13,849 nt of DNA. Source: CAYJRR01 sp964372275 [NCBI: uncultured bacterium]. Lineage in GTDB: Bacteria > CAYJRR01. The position numbers were made by a program, and so were the translations under genes. The notes under the pieces were generated by a model. It searched no databases, had not been told where the DNA came from, and worked only from the letters and a program-made list of their open reading frames with translations. The stretch lies in the NCBI GenBank assembly GCA_964372275.1, contig CAYJRR010000079.1:1-13849 (forward strand), read 5' to 3'. This document shows, in pieces, positions 6,988 through 12,162 of the stretch (within the stretch, counting starts at the first letter, position 1; each line of letters begins with the position of its first letter).

Positions 6988-7895
6988 CGGCGCGCGCAGC
7001 GCTCCTCGGCGGGATCCTCTCTGGCCTGTCGGCCGGCGTGGCGAGTGGAGCCGCGATCGGCCTCGCCGCGCCGCTGGCGGAGCCGGCGATGATCGCCCCA
7101 CCGACGGCGCGGACGCCGCGGTCGATGGCGACGATCGACGGCGTCGAGGTGACGCCCAGTGCGCCACCGTTCGCGCACGGGGAGACCCTCACCTTCGAGG
7201 CGAGCTGGAACCGGATCAACGTCGGACAGGCGACGATGACGGTCGACACCGGCGGCACGTTCGAGGGGCGGCCGGCGATCCACCTGAAGGCGTCGGCGAA
7301 GTCGAACCGCGCCTTCTCGCTCTTCTTCAGCATCAAGGACGCCGGCGAGTCGTGGGTCGATCCGGTCGGTCTCTATTCGCTCGGATTCGTCTCCGACCAG
7401 AAGGAGGGGAGCATCGACGACCTGCAGCGGTGGGTGATCGACAACGATCGAGGGATCGCCACCCGCCACCGCGTGCGGCAGAAGGGGTCCGAGCCGGCGA
7501 AGAAGGGGACGAAGGAGTTCCCGATGACGGCGACCCACGTCCAGGACGCCTTCTCGATGCTCTACTACTTCCGCGCGTTCGACCTGAAGGTCGGCCAGAA
7601 GCTGGTGAGCGACGTCTTCGTCTCCCGGAAGGTCTGGACGCTCGAGGTGGAGGCGATCGGCAAGGAACGGGTGAAGACGCCGGCCGGGACGTTCGACTGC
7701 CTGAAGGTGAAGCCGCGGGTGACCTTGAACGGCGTCGAGCAGAAGAAGGGCCAGATGACGATCTGGGTGACGGAGGACGCGCGGCGGATGCCGGTCAAGA
7801 TCCAGTCGGACATCCCGCTGGGGAAGATCAACGCGGTGCTGCACAAGTTCACGGAGGGACAGGTGGCGGAGGCCGCCGTGCCCGCGAAGGAGTGA
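6984..7895 (+). CDS. Secreted DUF3108 domain-containing protein
   Basis: The 303-residue protein has an N-terminal hydrophobic segment (about 5-32) typical of a Sec signal peptide, with no lipobox, so it is probably periplasmic or surface exposed. Residues about 63-290 match the DUF3108 pattern: a GETLTFEASWNRINVGQATM opening strand, VDPVGLYSLGF, DAFSMLYYFRAFDLKVGQK, then VKTPAGTFDCLKVKP, MTIWVTEDARRMPVKI and LGKINAVL. The family's biochemical role is not established; the fold is likely a beta-rich barrel. Its ATG overlaps the fusion gene's stop (atga, 6984-6987) and GGAG precedes it, so it should be translationally coupled to an LPS gene. It is followed 7 bp later by the zinc-ribbon gene. 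A role in outer-membrane or LPS handling is inferred only from this context. Confidence 0.85.
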   Translation: MTARAALLGGILSGLSAGVASGAAIGLAAPLAEPAMIAPPTARTPRSMATIDGVEVTPSAPPFAHGETLTFEASWNRINVGQATMTVDTGGTFEGRPAIHLKASAKSNRAFSLFFSIKDAGESWVDPVGLYSLGFVSDQKEGSIDDLQRWVIDNDRGIATRHRVRQKGSEPAKKGTKEFPMTATHVQDAFSMLYYFRAFDLKVGQKLVSDVFVSRKVWTLEVEAIGKERVKTPAGTFDCLKVKPRVTLNGVEQKKGQMTIWVTEDARRMPVKIQSDIPLGKINAVLHKFTEGQVAEAAVPAKE

Positions 7896-7902
7896 TCGAA
7901 GG

Positions 7903-8079
7903 ATGCCGGTCGACGAGAGGCTGCTCAAGATCCTGGTCTGCCCGAAGTGCAAGGGGGCGATCCAGCCGGTGAAGACGGGCGATGGCGGGGAGGGGCTCCG
8001 CTGCGATGCCTGCCGTCTGCTCTACCCGGTCAAGGACGACATCCCGGTGATGCTGATCGACGAGGCGACCAAGGTGTGA
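7903..8079 (+). CDS. Trm112/YcaR-like small zinc-ribbon protein
   Basis: This 58-residue protein begins MPVDERLLKILVCPKC and has two CxxC pairs (C13/C16 and C34/C37), a compact zinc ribbon, and the family end LLYPVKDDIPVML. Length and pattern match bacterial Trm112-like (UPF0434/YcaR) proteins. Eukaryotic and archaeal Trm112 activates several SAM methyltransferases; the bacterial role is less clear. In E. coli ycaR lies between lpxK and kdsB, so an LPS neighbourhood is familiar. AAGGAG at 7887-7892, inside the end of the previous gene, is its probable ribosome site. Its stop overlaps the kinase start (gtga, 8076-8079). The convergent methyltransferase about 830 bp downstream is a possible partner. 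Confidence 0.9.
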   Translation: MPVDERLLKILVCPKCKGAIQPVKTGDGGEGLRCDACRLLYPVKDDIPVMLIDEATKV

Positions 8080-8921
8080 TCCGGCCGGTCGTCGTCGGGC
8101 CCTTCCGGGGTCTGGTGCGCGCTCCGGCGACCGACCTTCCGCCCCGCCTCCTGGAGGATCCGGCCGCGGCGCTGGCCGGCGGACGCCTGCTGCGGTCGAA
8201 GAAGAACACCGTGGTGGAGATCGCGTCCCCGGAGGGGCCGGGCTGGATCGTGCGCCGCTACCGCCCGCGCGGACTGCATTCGCTGGTACGCAACTCGGTG
8301 ATGGTGTCGAAGGAGCGGAACGCCTTCACCTTCGCGCTGGAGTACGAGCGCCGGGGCGTGCCGACGGCGCCGGTCCTCGCCATCCTCGAGCGCCGGACGA
8401 AGGGGGTCTTCCGCGAGAGCCTGCTCGTCGTGCGCAAGGTGCCGTCGACGACGCTGAAGGAGCGGCTGCACGAGGCGTCCGGGCGCGATCCGGACGGGCC
8501 TGCGTCCGGACGCGACGAGCGGGACGTCGGGCCGGAGGCCGAGGCATGGTGGAGGGCCTTCGCGGCTTTCGTGCGGCGGGCCCACGCGGCGGGCGTCTAC
8601 CACGGCGATCTGAACGCGGCGAACGTGCTGGTGCGCGCGGAGGCGGAACGACCGGGCCCCGACGCGTTCGTGCTGATCGACGTCAACCGGACACGATTTG
8701 GGTCCCCCTTCGACGGCGGGCGGGTCGTCGCCGATCTCTCGCGCATCGGCCGCACCGAGGCGGAACGGCGGTTCTTCGTCGGGTGCTACGCCGTGGACGC
8801 CGGGGAGCGCCGGCGCCTGGAGGCGGCGGTACTCCGGCGCCGGCGGCTCCACGACCTGCGGAAGCGCCTCAACCGCTCGCTGGGGATCAAGCGGACGCTC
8901 GTCGCGCTGAAGCTCAAGTGA
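8076..8921 (+). CDS. Lipopolysaccharide kinase family protein (KdkA/WaaP-like)
   Basis: The 281-residue protein has a compact protein-kinase-like fold expected to phosphorylate Kdo or core heptose on nascent LPS at the cytoplasmic face. Visible elements are WIVRRYRPRGL (57-67, beta-3 strand region), SKERNAFTFALEYERRGVPT (78-97, helix C with E80), the catalytic loop HGDLNAANVL (H176, D178, N183) and IDVNR (D202, metal-binding Asp equivalent). The beta-3 position normally held by Lys appears to be Arg (60/61). Residues 134-152 are a hydrophilic insert encoded by a 27-bp partial duplication. The GTG start at 8076 overlaps the zinc-ribbon stop by 4 bp, which argues for coupling; there is no strong separate ribosome site. 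The 3' end overlaps the convergent methyltransferase by 8 bp. Which sugar it phosphorylates cannot be read from sequence. Confidence 0.85.
   Translation: MIRPVVVGPFRGLVRAPATDLPPRLLEDPAAALAGGRLLRSKKNTVVEIASPEGPGWIVRRYRPRGLHSLVRNSVMVSKERNAFTFALEYERRGVPTAPVLAILERRTKGVFRESLLVVRKVPSTTLKERLHEASGRDPDGPASGRDERDVGPEAEAWWRAFAAFVRRAHAAGVYHGDLNAANVLVRAEAERPGPDAFVLIDVNRTRFGSPFDGGRVVADLSRIGRTEAERRFFVGCYAVDAGERRRLEAAVLRRRRLHDLRKRLNRSLGIKRTLVALKLK
8475..8528 (+). repeat. Imperfect 27-bp tandem duplication inside the LPS kinase gene
   Basis: Two adjacent 27-bp units (8475-8501 and 8502-8528) both begin gcgtccgg-x-cgcga and encode ASGRDPDGP and ASGRDERDV. The first half of each unit is nearly identical, the second half has diverged. 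The duplication is in frame and falls in a likely surface loop before the catalytic loop. Confidence 0.6.
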
Positions 8922-9594
8922 CGCGGCGGAGCAGCGCGAGCCGCTGCGCATGGAGACCGGGCATCGGGGCGCGGAGCTCGAGGAGCGTGAACCCCGCGGC
9001 GGTCGCTTCGCGGAGGAACGACGGCGTGCCGAAGAAGAAGATCTTCGAGCGACGCCGTTTCGGGAGCACCGCGCCGGAGAGCCAGCGCTGCCAGCGGTGG
9101 AGGGGCGTGCGTTCGTAGAAGGAGATCAGCACGTGCCCGCGCGTGACGCGCGCCAGCTCCCGGAACATCGCCGCGCGGTCGGCCGGATCGTGGAGGTGGT
9201 GCAGCAGCCGCATTGACAGCACGACGTCAAACGACCGGTCGGCGAACGGAAGGAAGCGGATGTCGGCGACGCCGGCGTCGGCCGGCACCCCCCCGATCGC
9301 CTGGGCCCGGGCAAGGGCGCGCGCCGCCATCGAATCGGAACGGTCGAAATCGACCAGCCAGGAGGCGATCTCAACGAGCGCGGAGGAGAACCGGCCGAAG
9401 CCGCACGGCAGGTCGAGCGCCACCAGGTCCCGCCGGCCGGCGGCGGCGGCCGCCAGGAGCTCGCGCACGATCGCCTGCTCGCGGCGGTCGATCCACTTCT
9501 GGTCCCCCCGGTACCGCGTCGCCTCGTACCGCGCGACGTCGGTCGGCGCGAGCCGCTCGGAGATCTTTCGGGCCATCGGGGCGCGTTGTAGCAT
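8914..9594 (-). CDS. Class I SAM-dependent methyltransferase
   Basis: The 226-residue protein is a Methyltransf_11/25-type Rossmann methyltransferase. Motif I is VALDLPCGFGRFS (58-70), motif II is LVDFDRSDSM (80-89), then DIRFLPFADRSFDVVLSMRLLHHL (motif III/IV, 111-134) and VTRGHVLISFYER, the post-IV strand. The substrate is unknown; no RNA- or protein-specific appended domain is visible. The ATG at 9594 has a good ribosome site (GAGGGG, 9607-9602, 7 bases away); the later in-frame ATG at 9576 does not. It lies on the opposite strand within an LPS gene block. Its stop is inside the last codons of the kinase gene, and its start is 17 bp from the divergent GT9 gene. A sugar or lipid methylation role is possible but unproven. 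Confidence 0.85.
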   Translation of the reverse strand: MLQRAPMARKISERLAPTDVARYEATRYRGDQKWIDRREQAIVRELLAAAAAGRRDLVALDLPCGFGRFSSALVEIASWLVDFDRSDSMAARALARAQAIGGVPADAGVADIRFLPFADRSFDVVLSMRLLHHLHDPADRAAMFRELARVTRGHVLISFYERTPLHRWQRWLSGAVLPKRRRSKIFFFGTPSFLREATAAGFTLLELRAPMPGLHAQRLALLRRVT

Positions 9595-9611
9595 GTCTTT
9601 GCCCCTCGACC

Positions 9612-10778
9612 GTGCAGGCCCCGTCCGTCGCGAAAAGAGTGGAGATCCTCGGGCGGCGCGCGCTGCGCGCCGTGATTCGCGCCGTGCTCCCGCGGCCGCC
9701 CTCCGGCCTGCCGCCGGCGCCGGGCCTGCCGCCGGCGCCGCCCGGCCGGGTAACGAAGGTCCTGGTCGTCCGTCAGGACAGTCGCATCGGGAACCTGGTG
9801 ATGCTGACACCGATGCTCGACGACGCGCGCCGCGCCTGGCCTGGCGCGCGGATCGACGTCCTGACCTCCGACGCCTACCCGGTCGTCTTCGAGAACCATC
9901 CCTCGGTCGACCGCGTCCTCGCCGCCCCCAAGAAGGCGTTCTTGGCGAACCCCCTCCGCTTCGTCTCGTTCGTCCGCCGCCTCCGCGCCGAACGGTACGA
10001 CCTGGCGATCGACGCCAGTCACGTGCAGACCTTCTCCTTCTCCTCGGCGGCGGCCACCCGGATCTCCGGCGCGCGGGTGACGGTGGGCTATCGGCGCGGG
10101 GATGCCGAGCTCTACCTCACCGACCCGATCGAGCCACCGGCGCCGTCGACGCACGAGACGGCGGTCCACCGCCGCCTGGTATGGAGCGTCCGGCGCCTCG
10201 CCCACCCGCCGGCCGGCGCCGACGGCGCGGCGACGGGCGACGGACCCGACGACGGTCCGGCCCGCCCGACGTGGCACGTCCGCGCGGACGAGGCGGGCGC
10301 GGCGGCCGCGCGGTGGCGGGCGTGGGGGTTCGATCCCTCCGGGTCGGTCGGGATTTTCGTCGGCGCCCGCGGGGACAAGCGCTGGCCGATCGACCGGTTC
10401 GCGCGCGTGGCCGCGGCCCTCGCCGCCGGCGTCGGCGGACACGCATGGCGCGTCGTTTTCTTCGGTGGCCCGGCCGAGCGGGGGATGCTGGAGCGACTTA
10501 CGGCGATCCCCGGGACGAGGATCGCCGAGCCTCTTCCATTGCGGGACTTCGCGGCGACGGTACGGGGGACCGCCGCGATCGTCACCGCCGACTGTGGACC
10601 GATGCACGTGGCGGTGGCGGCGGGGGCCCGGACGGTGGCGATCTTCACCGCGTCGGAACCGGAGCGGTACGGCTACGCCCACCTGCCGGACCAGCGGGTC
10701 GTCGGCGGTCTCGGCCGGGAGGTGTCGCCGGAGGCGGTGATCGCCGCGCTCGACGATCTCCTCGGGGGGGCGCCGTGA
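9612..10778 (+). CDS. GT9-family glycosyltransferase (ADP-heptose:LPS heptosyltransferase-like)
   Basis: The 388-residue protein has the two-domain GT-B fold of heptosyltransferases that add L,D-heptose from ADP-heptose to the LPS core in the cytoplasm. The N-terminal domain starts KVLVVRQDSRIGNLVMLTP (49-67). The C-terminal domain has GARGDKRWPIDRFARVA (251-267), VVFFGGPAE, and the signature TADCGPMHVAVAAGA (325-339). The family's usual iGD motif reads IGN (N61). Residues 29-45 form a Pro-rich linker containing a perfect duplication. Two GTG starts are possible, 9612 and 9639, neither with a strong ribosome site; I list the longer. Precise acceptor (HepI, HepII or other) cannot be assigned. 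The stop overlaps the GT4 gene start, indicating a coupled pair. Confidence 0.85.
   Translation: MQAPSVAKRVEILGRRALRAVIRAVLPRPPSGLPPAPGLPPAPPGRVTKVLVVRQDSRIGNLVMLTPMLDDARRAWPGARIDVLTSDAYPVVFENHPSVDRVLAAPKKAFLANPLRFVSFVRRLRAERYDLAIDASHVQTFSFSSAAATRISGARVTVGYRRGDAELYLTDPIEPPAPSTHETAVHRRLVWSVRRLAHPPAGADGAATGDGPDDGPARPTWHVRADEAGAAAARWRAWGFDPSGSVGIFVGARGDKRWPIDRFARVAAALAAGVGGHAWRVVFFGGPAERGMLERLTAIPGTRIAEPLPLRDFAATVRGTAAIVTADCGPMHVAVAAGARTVAIFTASEPERYGYAHLPDQRVVGGLGREVSPEAVIAALDDLLGGAP
9705..9740 (+). repeat. Perfect 18-bp tandem duplication encoding GLPPAP twice
   Basis: The unit ggcctgccgccggcgccg occurs twice without interruption (9705-9722 and 9723-9740). It encodes GLPPAP-GLPPAP in the N-terminal Pro-rich segment of the GT9 gene, before the first Rossmann strand. 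Identity at all positions, including third codon positions, points to a recent slippage event. Confidence 0.85.
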
Positions 10779-11944
10779 ACGGCGGCGGACCGGCGCTGCT
10801 GTCGATCGTCAAGATCTCGGACGCCTGGGACGACGCCGCCGAGGCCGACAACCTCTACCGGATGGCGCGGGAACTTCGCGCGCGCGGGCACGCCGTCGTC
10901 GTCGCCTGCACCGCGGGGACGCCGCTGGCGCGCCGCGCCGCCGGCGCCGGGATCGAGACGCGGACGCTGCCCGGCCTGCGGCCTCGAGGGAACCCGATCG
11001 CCTTCGCGCGCGGGCTCGCCGCGGCGCGCGCGCTCGTTCGCGCGCTCCGTCCGCAGGTCGTCCACGCCTATCGTTCGCCGCCGCACTGGCTCTCCGCGTT
11101 CGCCTGCGCGGGGCTCGACGGGACGCGCCTGGTGCGCACCCGCGGGACGATGGTCCCGCCGCGCCGCGGTCCGCTCAACCGCTGGCTTCTGGCCCGGACC
11201 GACCTGACGATCGTCACCGCCGAGGCGGTGCGGCGGCAGTACCTGGAGAAGGGGTTCGACGCCTCGCGGCTGGTGACCGTCTACGGCGCGCTGGAGCTCG
11301 ACCGGTTCGATCCGGCGGCGCACGACGGCCGCGCGGTCCGCGGACGGCTGGGGATCCCCCTCGACGCGCCGGTGGTCGGTCACCTGGCGCGGCTGGCGCC
11401 GGTGAAGGGACACCGGCACCTGCTCGACGCGATGCCGGGGCTCCTCCGGTGGAATCCGGAGACCCGCCTGGTGCTCGCCGGTCCGCCGCGCGGCGGGATG
11501 GAGGCGACGATCCGGGTCTGGGCGCGGGAGCTCGGAATCGCCGACCGCGTCCTGTTCCTCGGTGCGGTCGAGGACGTTCCGTCGACGCTGTCGGCGTTCG
11601 ACGTCGGAGTCGTGGCGAGCGTCGGATCGGAGGCGCTCTCGCGCGCGGCGATCGAATACCTGGCGATGGCGATCCCGGTCGTCGCCACCCGGGTCGGAAG
11701 CCTTCCCGAGCTCGTCGACGACGGACGCACCGGCCGCCTGGTGCCACCGGGAGATGCCGCCGCGTTGGAGGCGGCGCTGCGTTCGATCCTCCAGGAGGCC
11801 GGCCGCCGTCAAGCCTGGAGCGCGGCGGCCCGCGCCGACGCCGTGCGGCGTTTCGGGGCCGCCGCCCAGGCAGAGCGACTGGAATCTCTTTACAGGTCGC
11901 TCGTGTATGGTGCCTCGGTCGGAACCGACCGTTCGGCCGGGTAG
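10775..11944 (+). CDS. GT4-family glycosyltransferase
   Basis: This is a 389-residue GT-B retaining glycosyltransferase. The N-terminal acceptor domain opens with an atypical LLSIVKISDAWDDAAEADNL and contains LRPQVVHAYRSPPHWLSAF (91-109). The C-terminal donor domain has VGHLARLAPVKGHRHLLDAM (201-220), RLVLAGPPRGG, and the GT4 EX7E pair E286 and E294 within SEALSRAAIEYLAMAIPVVAT, then GSLPELVDDGRTGRLVPPGD. Donor and acceptor are not predictable; context suggests LPS core or O-unit assembly. The GTG at 10775 overlaps the GT9 stop by 4 bp (gtga), preceded by a G-rich ribosome site (10764-10770). A 218-bp spacer follows. Confidence 0.9.
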   Translation: MNGGGPALLSIVKISDAWDDAAEADNLYRMARELRARGHAVVVACTAGTPLARRAAGAGIETRTLPGLRPRGNPIAFARGLAAARALVRALRPQVVHAYRSPPHWLSAFACAGLDGTRLVRTRGTMVPPRRGPLNRWLLARTDLTIVTAEAVRRQYLEKGFDASRLVTVYGALELDRFDPAAHDGRAVRGRLGIPLDAPVVGHLARLAPVKGHRHLLDAMPGLLRWNPETRLVLAGPPRGGMEATIRVWARELGIADRVLFLGAVEDVPSTLSAFDVGVVASVGSEALSRAAIEYLAMAIPVVATRVGSLPELVDDGRTGRLVPPGDAAALEAALRSILQEAGRRQAWSAAARADAVRRFGAAAQAERLESLYRSLVYGASVGTDRSAG

Positions 11945-12022
11945 GGGACGAAGCGCCGGCGCGCCCGCCGCCCCTGTAATGCGCTGCATCAAATCGTACA
12001 CCTCGGCTCGAAACGACACGAT

Positions 12023-12037
12023 CGGCGCGCCGCGCCG
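12023..12037. repeat. GC-rich 7+1+7 inverted repeat
   Basis: The sequence cggcgcg-c-cgcgccg is a perfect inverted repeat that could fold as a 6-bp GC stem with a 3-base loop. It is two bases upstream of the CRP-like site. No T-run follows. It may be chance in such GC-rich DNA. Confidence 0.4.
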
Positions 12038-12039
12038 GA

Positions 12040-12055
12040 CGTGATCGGCGTCACA
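12040..12055. promoter_or_regulatory. CRP/FNR-family-like operator candidate
   Basis: The sequence cGTGAtcggcgTCACA matches the CRP consensus TGTGA-N6-TCACA at 9 of 10 core positions. It lies 107 bp before the ATG of the transglutaminase-like lipoprotein, a plausible activator distance if the promoter lies between. No CRP gene is in the window, and the regulator's identity is inferred only from the consensus. Confidence 0.3.
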
Positions 12056-12162
12056 TCGATCGCCGTTCTCGTCGTCTTTACGCCGCCATGACGCAGCGCG
12101 TCCGTCCTGGCATCGACGGTGCTCTAGCGCGCCCCCCACCGGAACGTTTCAGGGAGGCCGAC

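Larger units (their letters stand above)
11945..12162. other. 218-bp intergenic spacer, longest gap in the window
   Basis: This spacer separates the GT4 gene from the transglutaminase-like lipoprotein. It holds a 10-bp palindrome GCGCCGGCGC (11953-11962), a GC-rich 7+1+7 inverted repeat (12023-12037), a CRP-like palindrome (12040-12055), and the ribosome site AGGGAGG (12151-12157) five bases before the lipoprotein ATG. No T-run follows either GC palindrome, so I do not call a terminator. A 21-codon open frame at 11978-12043 has no ribosome site and resembles nothing; I do not annotate it. I could not recognise a clear -35/-10 promoter. Confidence 0.6.

Noticed and set aside
5515-7167. A 550-codon minus-strand open frame opposite the acyltransferase fusion
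   Set aside because: It has antisense composition with no domain, and the plus-strand frame contains two complete enzyme signatures.
12023-12037. GC-rich hairpin as an intrinsic terminator for the GT9/GT4 pair
   Set aside because: There is no T-run downstream and the stem is short; it is kept only as an inverted repeat.
11978-12043. A 21-codon open frame in the spacer before the transglutaminase-like gene
   Set aside because: It has no ribosome site, no hydrophobic or known peptide pattern, and overlaps the GC palindrome and the CRP-like site.
10673-12139. A 488-codon minus-strand open frame opposite the GT4 gene
   Set aside because: It is rich in Arg, Gly and Asp without motifs, and it runs across the GT4 gene and the intergenic spacer.
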